Of a DNA stretch of 57,936 nt, positions 7,040-15,044 are shown in pieces; the first letter of the stretch is position 1; every line of letters begins with the position of its first letter. The stretch lies in assembly GCA_947453465.1 (NCBI GenBank), contig CANGGL010000004.1, positions 1 through 57,936 on the forward strand. The letters are read 5' to 3'. The notes below the pieces were generated by a model. That model ran no database searches. It saw only the letters and a list, made by a program, of their open reading frames with translations, and was not told the DNA's origin. Source of the stretch: Microbacteriaceae bacterium. GTDB lineage: Bacteria; Actinomycetota; Actinomycetes; Actinomycetales; Microbacteriaceae. The translations under genes and the position numbers were made by a program.

Positions 7040-8614
7040 TTGCTTCGTGGCGACGGAAAACTAAATCTCGACATTGCTGTAAGCGATGACGACAAGTCAC
7101 CTCAAGACCAATGCGGCGTATTCGGCGTATGGGCACCGGGCGAAGAAGTTGCCAAACTAGCCTTCTTCGGCCTCTATTCACTTCAGCACCGCGGACAAGA
7201 ATCTGCGGGCATCGCCACCTCTGATGGCAAGAAAATCTTGGTCTACAAAGACATGGGTTTGGTCTCGCAGGTCTTCTCGGAGTCGGCACTCGAGAGCCTG
7301 GTTGGGCACATCGCAGTTGGCCATAACCGCTATTCAACCACCGGTGCATCACACTGGCGCAACGCGCAGCCGACCCTTGGCCGCACCTCGGCCGGCACCG
7401 TGGCACTTGCTCACAACGGCAACCTGACCAACACCGCAGACCTGCTTGATCTGCTCAAGGCTCGATACCCAAACCAGGGCACCAATGAGATCACCGGTGG
7501 AAACACCACCGACACCGCTGTGCTCACCGCACTGATGGCCGGCGACCAAGACCACTCGCTCGAGGCAACCGCGCTTGAGCTGCTGCCAAAGGTTAAGGGT
7601 GCCTTCTGCCTTGTCTTCATGGATGAGCAGACCTTGTATGCGGCACGCGACCCTCAGGGTGTTCGACCTCTAGTTCTTGGCCGCCTTGACCGTGGTTGGG
7701 TGGTTGCTTCTGAGACCGCAGCACTCGACATCGTTGGTGCCTCACTGGTTCGCGAGATCGAGCCGGGTGAGCTTATTGCCATCGATGAAAACGGCCTGCG
7801 CTCAACCCGATTTGCCGAAACCAAGCGCGCCGGTTGCGTGTTTGAGTATGTCTACCTGGCTCGCCCAGACACAGCCATCAATGGCAAGAACGTTTATGAG
7901 GCTCGCGTTGAGATGGGTCGCCAGCTTGCTCGCGAATACCCGGTCGAAGCCGACCTCGTCATTCCGACCCCTGAATCTGGCACCCCGGCCGCCATCGGTT
8001 TCTCTGAGCAGTCGGGCATCCCATTTGGTCACGGCCTGGTCAAGAACGCCTATGTTGGCCGCACCTTTATTCAGCCTTCGCAGACCATTCGTCAGCGAGG
8101 TATTCGCCTCAAGTTGAACCCGCTGCGCGAGGTCATTCGCGGCAAGCGCATCATCGTTATCGATGACTCAATCGTTCGCGGCAACACCCAGCGTGCCCTG
8201 GTGCAGATGCTGCGTGAGGCCGGTGCCGCCGAGATTCACGTGCGCATTTCATCGCCACCGATCACCTGGCCTTGCTTCTACGGCATCGACTTTGCAACCC
8301 GCGCCGAGCTCATCGCAACCGGCCTTGGGGTCGACGATGTTCGTGCCTCAATCGGTGCAGACAGCCTCGGTTATTTGACCAAGGATGGCATGATTGCCGC
8401 CACGGGTCAGGAAGAGTCGAAGCTTTGCACCGCCTGCTTCACCGGCAAGTACCCAATCGAATTGCCGTTGGCGGCTCGAATGGGCAAGAACTTGCTCGAG
8501 CGCCCAGAGGGCACGCCTTCTGACGACGAAGCGAGCGCTTGCGAGCCAGGGCCAGATTCTGAACTAGACGCAATCGTGCGCAATGCATCGCAACAGGAGA
8601 CTTTGAATGACTAA
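7040..8614 (+). CDS. purF: Amidophosphoribosyltransferase
   Basis: This is the committed step of purine synthesis: PRPP plus glutamine gives phosphoribosylamine. The protein has 524 residues. The start is TTG, chosen because AGGA lies 7 bases upstream and no better start precedes the conserved region. The catalytic nucleophile is Cys25 in QDQCGVFGVW, so a 24-residue propeptide would be removed. The glutaminase domain follows (YSLQHRGQESAGI, HNRYSTTG, NGNLTN). The PRTase PRPP loop VIDDSIVRGNTQRALV is near residue 373. A C-terminal CTACFTGKYPIELP follows. A TAAACT at 6973-6978 inside the end of the previous gene is a possible promoter. It overlaps purM by 8 bases. Confidence 0.97.
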   Translation: MLRGDGKLNLDIAVSDDDKSPQDQCGVFGVWAPGEEVAKLAFFGLYSLQHRGQESAGIATSDGKKILVYKDMGLVSQVFSESALESLVGHIAVGHNRYSTTGASHWRNAQPTLGRTSAGTVALAHNGNLTNTADLLDLLKARYPNQGTNEITGGNTTDTAVLTALMAGDQDHSLEATALELLPKVKGAFCLVFMDEQTLYAARDPQGVRPLVLGRLDRGWVVASETAALDIVGASLVREIEPGELIAIDENGLRSTRFAETKRAGCVFEYVYLARPDTAINGKNVYEARVEMGRQLAREYPVEADLVIPTPESGTPAAIGFSEQSGIPFGHGLVKNAYVGRTFIQPSQTIRQRGIRLKLNPLREVIRGKRIIVIDDSIVRGNTQRALVQMLREAGAAEIHVRISSPPITWPCFYGIDFATRAELIATGLGVDDVRASIGADSLGYLTKDGMIAATGQEESKLCTACFTGKYPIELPLAARMGKNLLERPEGTPSDDEASACEPGPDSELDAIVRNASQQETLND

Positions 8615-9710
8615 CGCTTACGCCGCATCCGGTGTTGACACCGAAGCCGGCGACCTAGCCGTCGAACTAATGAAGCGTGCCGTTGGTGCGACTCACAACG
8701 ACCTAGTCATGGGTGGCCTCGGTGGCTTCGCCGGCATGATGGACGTCTCATTCTTGAAGTCTTATGACCGCCCGCTTTTGGCAACCTCAACCGACGGCGT
8801 CGGCACCAAGGTGGCCATCGCTCAGGCAATCGACAAGCACGACACCATCGGCCAAGACCTGGTTGGCATGGTCGTCGACGACATCGTGGTAGTTGGCGCC
8901 AAATCACTCTTCATGACCGATTACATTGCCTGTGGCAAGGTCATTCCTGAGCGCATCGCCGACATCGTTCGCGGCATCGCTGAGGCATGTTCAGCCGTTG
9001 GCGTTGCCCTAGTTGGTGGCGAGACCGCAGAGCACCCGGGCCTTCTGGGCGTTGACGACTATGACGTAGCCGGTGCAGCAGTTGGCGTGGTTGATGCCGC
9101 TAAGTTGCTTGGCCCACAGAACGTGCGCGTTGGCGATGTTGTTTTGGGTATGCAGTCTTCTGGCTTGCACTCAAACGGTTATTCACTGGTTCGCAAGATC
9201 GTTCGCGACATGGGTTATTCATACACCGACCAGGTGCCAGAGTTTGCCGGCATCTCACTTGGTGAAAAGCTTCTCGAGCCAACCGCGCTTTACACAGGCG
9301 TGCTTAACTCACTGCTCGAAAGTGAGCTGGGTTCTGCGGTGCACGCGATGAGCCACATCACTGGCGGCGGCATCGCAGCCAACATCGCGCGCGTTCTGCC
9401 TCAGGGCGTTGCGCTTGATGTTCACCGCTCAACCTGGGCACCTCAAGAGGTCTTCAAGGTTCTTGCCGGCTGGGGTGGATTCTCACTCGAGTCTGTCGAA
9501 GGCACCTGGAACCTTGGCCTCGGCCAGGCAGTTGTGGTTGCCGCCGATAAGGCCGATGAAGTTGCGCACAGCTTGACCAAGCTTGGCGTGCACACCTGGA
9601 ACCTCGGTGAAATCCAGGATGCACCTACCGGCGCGGCACTTGCCGACTACGTTCAGGGTGCCAAGGGTGTTGACGGTGGCGCAGTTCGCCTGGTCGGCGA
9701 ATACAAGTAA
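8607..9710 (+). CDS. purM: AIR synthetase
   Basis: Phosphoribosylformylglycinamidine cyclo-ligase closes the imidazole ring of FGAM with ATP. The protein has 367 residues, full length. The PurM signatures are visible: STDGVGTKVAIA near 61, DDIVVVGAK near 92, ALVGGETAEHPG near 134, and HITGGGIAANIARVLP near 250. The first codons overlap the purF end, with GGAGACTTTGA as the ribosome site. The pair purF-purM is one operon. No obvious terminator follows. Confidence 0.97.
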   Translation: MTNAYAASGVDTEAGDLAVELMKRAVGATHNDLVMGGLGGFAGMMDVSFLKSYDRPLLATSTDGVGTKVAIAQAIDKHDTIGQDLVGMVVDDIVVVGAKSLFMTDYIACGKVIPERIADIVRGIAEACSAVGVALVGGETAEHPGLLGVDDYDVAGAAVGVVDAAKLLGPQNVRVGDVVLGMQSSGLHSNGYSLVRKIVRDMGYSYTDQVPEFAGISLGEKLLEPTALYTGVLNSLLESELGSAVHAMSHITGGGIAANIARVLPQGVALDVHRSTWAPQEVFKVLAGWGGFSLESVEGTWNLGLGQAVVVAADKADEVAHSLTKLGVHTWNLGEIQDAPTGAALADYVQGAKGVDGGAVRLVGEYK

Positions 9711-9743
9711 TTCGCACAACTCTCAGTCAGCTAGCGCAAGTAG

Positions 9744-10193
9744 TTAGTTTTTAGGCCAAGCCCAAATTTCCAGCTGAACTCCGTCTGGGTCGCGCAAGTA
9801 TGCCCAGCGAGAACCAGCCAAGTCGCCGTCGGTCAAAGTCACTGGTGGGGCATTGAACACCGCTCCGCGCTCAAGCAGTGCTGAGTAGGCCGCATCCATG
9901 TCATCAATCTGCAGACAAATGTGGGTTGCGCCGACATCGCCATTGGTCAGGCTGAAGTCCTTGCCGCGCGGGTTGTGATATTCGAGAAACTCGATTCGGG
10001 TTGCGCCAATCTCGATCATTGAGAAAGATAGCTCGGTGCCCTCAACCTGCACGGCGTCAGACAACTCTTTGCCGTGACCATGGTTCACCGGGCCCGGGGT
10101 CAGGTCGAACATCTTCGAATACCAATCGAATGACCGCTTCATGTCTCGCACGGTTATTCCGATGTGATGCACACCTTCAACTTTGAATGACAT
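9744..10193 (-). CDS. VOC family metalloprotein (glyoxalase/dioxygenase fold)
   Basis: This is a 149-residue VOC protein with two beta-alpha-beta-beta-beta modules. The likely metal ligands are His of VHHIGITV at the N-terminus, Glu of RIEFLEY, His of ATHICLQI and Glu of VQLEIWAW near the C-terminus. GAAAGG lies 8 bases before the ATG at 10193, so this start is preferred to one further upstream. The reaction is unknown: the family includes glyoxalase I, extradiol dioxygenases, epimerases and resistance proteins. The gene points away from the M24-alcohol dehydrogenase operon and is a distant paralogue of the VOC gene at 28060. Confidence 0.8.
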   Translation of the reverse strand: MSFKVEGVHHIGITVRDMKRSFDWYSKMFDLTPGPVNHGHGKELSDAVQVEGTELSFSMIEIGATRIEFLEYHNPRGKDFSLTNGDVGATHICLQIDDMDAAYSALLERGAVFNAPPVTLTDGDLAGSRWAYLRDPDGVQLEIWAWPKN

Positions 10194-10384
10194 GGGCGAA
10201 ACCTTTCTCGGGCTATTTACACTCTCAGTCAACATTATTTGTCGGGTGTTCAGGCTCGTCAACCATAACGGTTTGAAAACGTTTGGAGCTGATTTTTTCC
10301 ACGCTCGAGGCGGTAGCCCAGTAAATCAATGGTTTTTCGAGATTCTTGCGAAAGATATTGACACCATTTCACGCCTCAGGAATG

Positions 10385-10414
10385 TTGATTCCGTTCAAAC
10401 TGTTCATCTAGACT
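10385..10414 (+). promoter_or_regulatory. Promoter of the M24-alcohol dehydrogenase operon
   Basis: TTGATT (10385-10390) and TAGACT (10409-10414) are separated by 18 bases, putting the transcription start near 10421 and leaving a leader of about 45 bases. About 110 bases upstream, TTTGAAAACGTTTGG contains an AAACGTTT palindrome like the CG-centred operators of LacI-family regulators. No LacI gene is in the window. Confidence 0.45.
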
Positions 10415-10427
10415 AAACACGCGTCAC

Positions 10428-10443
10428 AGGCCATAACTGGCCT
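10428..10443 (+). promoter_or_regulatory. Dyad in the leader of the M24 operon
   Basis: AGGCCA-TAAC-TGGCCT is a perfect 6-bp inverted repeat with a 4-base centre. It lies just after the predicted transcription start and about 10 bases before the ribosome site. It could be an operator half-occluding transcription or a small 5' hairpin. I cannot tell which. Confidence 0.4.
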
Positions 10444-10465
10444 AGACAGTCGAGGAGGACAAGCA

Positions 10466-11845
10466 ATGACAACTGCAACATTCGGCACCAATCAGGTGGA
10501 CTGGGAACAGCGTCTTGATTTTGACAAGTTGCGCACTGAGCGCCTTGCCAAGCTGAAGGTCGAGCTTGAGAAGTCAAGCGTCGGTGCACTCCTTGCCTTC
10601 GACTTCGCCAACATCCGCTACATGTCTTCGACGCACATCGGCACCTGGGCGATCGACAAGGCCATTCGCTTTGCTCTCGTCACCCGCAAGACCGACCCAA
10701 TTGTCTGGGACTTCGGTTCGGCAGCGAAGCACCACCAGCTTTACAACCCTTGGCTAGACACCACCACCGCCGAGGCCGACGCTGACCCACATGCACCTCA
10801 CCACGGGGCAGTTAAGCCACGCGCCGAGTCTGGCGCACGCGCCGGAATCTCGACCCTTCGTGGTGCTTTCAACCCGGATGCCGGCATCGCCGACGAGGTT
10901 GCCTCAAAGATCAAGCGTGAACTAGAGAAGTACGGACTACTAAATGAGCCTCTAGGAATCGACATCGTTGAGCTCCCGATTTTGTTTGCACTTCAGCGTG
11001 CCGGCATCACAGTGGTTGACGGTCAGCAGATCTTCCTAAACGCACGTGCGGTCAAGACCGGCGAAGAGATCGGATTGCTAACCCAGGCTGCTTCGATGGT
11101 TGATGCTGCCTACGAAAAGCTCTACGAGTTCCTTCGCCCAGGCGTCAAAGAGAACGAGGCCGTCGGTCTAGTTTCGAAGGTTCTTTATGACCTCGGTTCA
11201 GAGTATGTAGAGGGCGTAAACGCCATCTCAGGTGAGCGCTGCTCGCCACACCCACACGTTTATTCAGACCGCTTGATTCGCCCTGGCGACCCTGCCTTCT
11301 TCGACATCCTGCACAGCTATCAGGGTTACCGCACCTGCTACTACCGCACCTTCGCGGTTGGCTCGGCAAGCTCGGCCCAGCACGATGCCTATAAACGTGC
11401 CCGTGAATACATGGACCGCGCGATTGCCTTGGTTCGCCCAGGTGCAACCACCGCAGATATCGTTGCCGTCTGGCCGAAGGCCGAGGAGTTTGGCTTTGCC
11501 AACGAAGAAGCAGCATTTGCTCTTCAGTATGGACACGGTGTTGGTCTGTCGATTTGGGAGAAGCCGATCTTCTCTCGCCTCGTTTCATTCGACCACCCAG
11601 AGGTACTTGTCGAAGGCATGGTCTTCGCACTCGAGACCTACTGGCCATCGGCCGACGGTTGGGGTGCTGCCCGAATCGAAGAAGAAGTTGTGGTGACTGC
11701 CACTGGATGCCAGGTCATCACCAAGTTCCCAGCCGAAGACTTGCTAGTCGCCGGCCAGCGCTACTACTCAGTAGGCGGCCCACTACCTTTGCAGCGCGAC
11801 TCACAGTCGCACCTAAACACCCCTGCGGGTCGCGGCGAAATCTAG
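10466..11845 (+). CDS. M24 (creatinase/aminopeptidase P-like) protein with altered metal site
   Basis: This is a 459-residue protein with the pita-bread M24 fold: a creatinase-like N-domain (FDFANIRYMSSTHIGTWAIDK) then the catalytic domain. Metal-site positions are Asp280 (FFDILHS), Cys291 (RTCYYRTF) where M24 peptidases carry the second Asp, His357 (QYGHGVGLS), Glu390 (ALETYW) and Glu405 (RIEEEV). Four of five ligands remain. M24 members include Xaa-Pro peptidases, creatinase and the DMSP lyase DddP, so a peptidase role should not be assumed. GAGGAGG precedes the ATG. It is the first gene of an operon with three alcohol dehydrogenases, which points to a small-molecule hydrolase or lyase. Confidence 0.8.
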   Translation: MTTATFGTNQVDWEQRLDFDKLRTERLAKLKVELEKSSVGALLAFDFANIRYMSSTHIGTWAIDKAIRFALVTRKTDPIVWDFGSAAKHHQLYNPWLDTTTAEADADPHAPHHGAVKPRAESGARAGISTLRGAFNPDAGIADEVASKIKRELEKYGLLNEPLGIDIVELPILFALQRAGITVVDGQQIFLNARAVKTGEEIGLLTQAASMVDAAYEKLYEFLRPGVKENEAVGLVSKVLYDLGSEYVEGVNAISGERCSPHPHVYSDRLIRPGDPAFFDILHSYQGYRTCYYRTFAVGSASSAQHDAYKRAREYMDRAIALVRPGATTADIVAVWPKAEEFGFANEEAAFALQYGHGVGLSIWEKPIFSRLVSFDHPEVLVEGMVFALETYWPSADGWGAARIEEEVVVTATGCQVITKFPAEDLLVAGQRYYSVGGPLPLQRDSQSHLNTPAGRGEI

Positions 11846-11850
11846 GCATC

Positions 11851-12915
11851 ATGACCAACCAGATGATTGCAGCGGTTTACCACGGCAGTGGTGACGTGAG
11901 AGTTGAAAGCATGGACGTGCCAACCCCGGCTCCGGGCGAGGTTCTCCTCAAGATCTTGCGTTCGGGCATGTGCGGAACCGATGCGTCTGAGTACAAGTCG
12001 GGCCCAAAACTGTTCCCGGTCTTTGCCAAGCACCCAAACAGTGGTCACCAGGGCCCAATGGTCATTGGTCACGAGTTCATCGGTGAAATCATCGGCGAGG
12101 TTGACCCGGCCTCAGGTTTCAAGGCTGGGGACATCGTTGCCTCGGGTGCCGGCATCAGCTGTGGCAAATGCAAGCGTTGCGAAGAGGGTCGAACCAACCT
12201 TTGCGACAAGTATGTAACCCTCGGTCTAAACCGTCACGGCGGAATGGCGCAGTTTGTTGCTGCGCCAACCAGCACTTTGGTTAAGGTTCCCGCCGGAATC
12301 AGTCTCGATGCGGCGGGCATCGCCCAGCCGTTAGCGGTTGGCCTGCATGCGGCTCGCCGCTCAGGCGTGCGCAACGGCGACAAGGTCTTGCTGATCGGCT
12401 CTGGGGCAATCGGCACCTTCGTTCTTGCGGGTCTCAAGCACATCGTCGATGCCGAAGTGACCGTGCTTGATTTTGGCGGCAGTCGCCTAGAGCGCGCTGC
12501 TCGACTCGGTGCTGACCACACGGTCGAGGTTGGCCCAGACGCTGTCGAAAACATCAAGAAGATCTTCGGCTCAACCGGCATCGACGTGGTCATCGAGGCC
12601 AGCGGTGCTCCTGGTCAGTTGCCATTTGCGATTGAGATGGTGAAGCGCGGTGGAACCATTTTGCAGGTTGGCTTGCCATCGACGCACCCAGAAATCGACC
12701 TACACAAGTTGGTCTTGAGTGAAATAGACATCATCACCACGTTGGCGCACGTCTGCGGCGAAGACCTAGCTCCCTCACTAGAGATTCTGAACTCCAGCTC
12801 TCTGGCTCAAGAGCTGATCGAAGGCGTTTATCCTTTGTCACAGATAAGCAACCAACTTGAACTTCTAAGCACCGGCAAAATTCAAGGCAAAGTCCTTTTC
12901 GACCCATCGCTTTGA
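11851..12915 (+). CDS. Zinc-binding alcohol/polyol dehydrogenase
   Basis: This is a 354-residue MDR-family dehydrogenase. The catalytic zinc region shows MCGTDASEY (Cys near 38) and GHEFIGEI. The structural zinc loop has all four Cys in CGKCKRCEEGRTNLC. The NAD(P) fold is at LLIGSGAIGTFVLAGLKH near residue 178. It belongs to the sorbitol/threonine/butanediol dehydrogenase branch. It starts 5 bases after the M24 stop; the ATG at 11851 is preferred, but an in-frame ATG at 11863 (MIAAVYHGSG) is nearly as good. An open frame continues upstream through the M24 gene but is meaningless there. Confidence 0.87.
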   Translation: MTNQMIAAVYHGSGDVRVESMDVPTPAPGEVLLKILRSGMCGTDASEYKSGPKLFPVFAKHPNSGHQGPMVIGHEFIGEIIGEVDPASGFKAGDIVASGAGISCGKCKRCEEGRTNLCDKYVTLGLNRHGGMAQFVAAPTSTLVKVPAGISLDAAGIAQPLAVGLHAARRSGVRNGDKVLLIGSGAIGTFVLAGLKHIVDAEVTVLDFGGSRLERAARLGADHTVEVGPDAVENIKKIFGSTGIDVVIEASGAPGQLPFAIEMVKRGGTILQVGLPSTHPEIDLHKLVLSEIDIITTLAHVCGEDLAPSLEILNSSSLAQELIEGVYPLSQISNQLELLSTGKIQGKVLFDPSL

Positions 12916-12943
12916 AACAGTAACTGAGAAATAGGGAGCAAAA

Positions 12944-14002
12944 ATGAAGGCAGCAATTTTTTACGGAGCCAAGGACATTCGTGTTGAGAATGTGGCCGAG
13001 CCTCAGATGGTTGGCCCTGGTGAAGTGCGACTAAAGCCGTTCTGGTGCGGCATCTGCGGCACCGATGTGCACGAGTATGCGATGGGTCCGATTGTTATCC
13101 CATCGAAGCCTCACAAGCTAAACGGCTCAATCTTGCCTCAGATTCTTGGTCATGAATTCTCTGCTGAGGTGCTTGAACTTGGAAGGGGCGTAACCAACGT
13201 CAAGGTTGGCGACCGGGTCTCGGTTATGCCACTACTTTCTTGTGGTGTTTGCTACTTCTGTTCCCGCGGCGACAACCACCTCTGCACTTCGATGGCATGC
13301 ATCGGTTTGAGCTGCGAATGGGGTGGTATCGCCGAGCAGGCTGTTGTTCCGGCCGCCAACGTGTTCAAGCTGCACGATTCAATGTCTGACGTAGCCGGCG
13401 CGCTAGTCGAGCCTTTGGCGGTGGCTGCCTACGGTGTTGACCGCGGCAACGTTCGTCCTGGAGACACCATCCTGATCACCGGTGCCGGCCCAATCGGCGC
13501 CCTGGCCACCATCTATGCGGAGAACCTAGGCGCACGCGTCTTCGTCTCCGAGCTAAACCCAAACCGCAAGAAGTTAATCGATGACCTGGGTGTGGCAACT
13601 CTGCTTGACCCAACCAAGGATGACGTCACCGCGATTCTGAAGGACGCGACCGGCGGCATCGGCGTTGACGCTGTCATCGAATGTTCGGGTAACGAGCGCG
13701 CGTTGCAGACTGCTGTAAAGGCTGTTCGCTCTGGTGGTTACATCGTTCAGACCGGCCTGCACACTCGCCCAGCATCGATTGAGCCAATGGAGTTCTCAGA
13801 GCGCGAGATTACCTACACCGGAACCTGGTGCTACCCGGTAACCGACTGGCCTCGCATCATCGAACTAATCGGCCGCCGCGGCCTTCCGGTTGAAAAGGTG
13901 GTCAGCTCTCAGATCGCTATGGATGACATCGTTGCCAAGGGTTTCGAAGAGTTGGTTTCACCAACCGGCAACGAAACCAAAGTTCTAGTCAGGGGTTACT
14001 AA
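12944..14002 (+). CDS. Zinc-binding dehydrogenase, 2,3-butanediol dehydrogenase-like
   Basis: This is a 352-residue MDR dehydrogenase. WCGICGTDVHEYAMGP near residue 34, an insertion with IPSKPHKLNG and ILGHEFSAEV near 67 are typical of (R,R)-butanediol dehydrogenases. The structural zinc loop CGVCYFCSRGDNHLC is complete. The NAD fold is ITGAGPIGALATIYAENLGA near 181. The related reaction is oxidation of a vicinal diol to an acyloin such as acetoin, which would fit the acetoin-type E1/E2 genes 12 kb downstream, but this is inference. AGGGAGC lies upstream of the ATG. It is the third gene of the operon. Confidence 0.85.
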   Translation: MKAAIFYGAKDIRVENVAEPQMVGPGEVRLKPFWCGICGTDVHEYAMGPIVIPSKPHKLNGSILPQILGHEFSAEVLELGRGVTNVKVGDRVSVMPLLSCGVCYFCSRGDNHLCTSMACIGLSCEWGGIAEQAVVPAANVFKLHDSMSDVAGALVEPLAVAAYGVDRGNVRPGDTILITGAGPIGALATIYAENLGARVFVSELNPNRKKLIDDLGVATLLDPTKDDVTAILKDATGGIGVDAVIECSGNERALQTAVKAVRSGGYIVQTGLHTRPASIEPMEFSEREITYTGTWCYPVTDWPRIIELIGRRGLPVEKVVSSQIAMDDIVAKGFEELVSPTGNETKVLVRGY

Positions 14003-14004
14003 AC

Positions 14005-14979
14005 ATGAAGGCACTTGAATTCGTCTCAGAAGGCGTAGCCAAGGTTAACGAGCTAGACATCCCAGAGATTGGCGATGACGAGGTACTGATTGCCTCTCGC
14101 GCGGTGGGTGTTTGTCACTCAGACATCGAACTGCTTGAGGGTCGCTACATCATCCCGTTCAGCTACCCAATCATCCCTGGCCACGAGTGGTCGGGTGAGG
14201 TAATGCGCGTCGGCTCCAAGGTGACCAACTTCAAGAAGGGTGACCACGTGGTTGGCGACTGCGTGATTGGCGATGACCACTTTGGTTTCTCAATCAGCGG
14301 TGCGGCCGCCGAGTTCTTCATTACGAAGGAATCATGGCTTCACAAGATTCCAAACAACATCTCTTGGAATAACGGAGCGTTGGTCGAGCCATTCAGTGTG
14401 GCTTATTACGCGTTGATGCGCGTTGGCAACGTAAACGCCAGTGACACCTTGGTTGTGCTTGGTGCAGGGCCAATCGGTCTTGCCGTCACCGCTGCTGCCA
14501 AGGCGCTTGGCGCAAAGACCATCGTGGTTGAGCCCGTTGACTTCCGACAGAAGGCGGCTCACGAACTTGGTGCTGACTATGTCTGCTCTCCAGACGAGAT
14601 CGCGGCAGTTCTGGCCAAGGTAACCGAAGGCCGCGGCGCAAACGTTGTTGTTGAGGCCACCGGCCGCCCAGATGTGATGGCAACCGCGCTTGAGCTGGCT
14701 GGCTTCAAGGGCCGCGTCGCTTACATTGGCATTGATGTTGGTAAGTCTGCGCCGGCACAACTTGGTTTGATCCAGTCAAAGGAGCTCACCATCACCGGGT
14801 CGATTGGTTCACCTGGTGTGTGGGAAGAAACCATTCGATTCATGTCCAACAAGAACATCGATCTTTCACCATTGGTGACAGCTCGATTCACGGTTGATGA
14901 AGCACTCGGCGCAGTAGAGGCGGCACAGCGCCCGATGGAGAACATCAAGGCTCACATTGAGTTCAACGCCAGCATCTAG
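14005..14979 (+). CDS. MDR alcohol dehydrogenase lacking the structural zinc loop
   Basis: This is a 324-residue zinc-type dehydrogenase starting 2 bases after the previous gene. The catalytic zinc positions are present (VGVCHSDIELL near 34, IPGHEWSGEV near 57). After GDHVVGDCVIGD the usual four-Cys structural zinc lobe is absent, which explains the shorter length. The NAD(P) fold is VVLGAGPIGLAVTAAAKALGA near 150. Loss of the structural zinc is known in some MDR branches. The substrate is unknown. It is the last gene of the M24 operon, followed by a strong terminator. Confidence 0.85.
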   Translation: MKALEFVSEGVAKVNELDIPEIGDDEVLIASRAVGVCHSDIELLEGRYIIPFSYPIIPGHEWSGEVMRVGSKVTNFKKGDHVVGDCVIGDDHFGFSISGAAAEFFITKESWLHKIPNNISWNNGALVEPFSVAYYALMRVGNVNASDTLVVLGAGPIGLAVTAAAKALGAKTIVVEPVDFRQKAAHELGADYVCSPDEIAAVLAKVTEGRGANVVVEATGRPDVMATALELAGFKGRVAYIGIDVGKSAPAQLGLIQSKELTITGSIGSPGVWEETIRFMSNKNIDLSPLVTARFTVDEALGAVEAAQRPMENIKAHIEFNASI

Positions 14980-14983
14980 GCAT

Positions 14984-15020
14984 AAAAAAATGGCCCGTCC
15001 GATTGGACGGGCCATTTTTT
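14984..15020. terminator. Bidirectional intrinsic terminator
   Basis: An A7 run, TGGCCCGTCC, loop GATT, GGACGGGCCA and T6 form a perfect 10-bp stem flanked by A and T tracts. It terminates the M24-alcohol dehydrogenase operon on the plus strand and the reductase gene on the minus strand. Confidence 0.95.
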
Positions 15021-15044
15021 GTCCCCTGGAAAGGGAGGAGACGC

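Noticed and set aside
11554-11850. A 99-residue N-terminal extension of the first alcohol dehydrogenase
   Set aside because: It lies entirely within the M24 gene in another frame and is rich in Arg, Ser and Pro; the ATG at 11851 begins the normal MDR fold.
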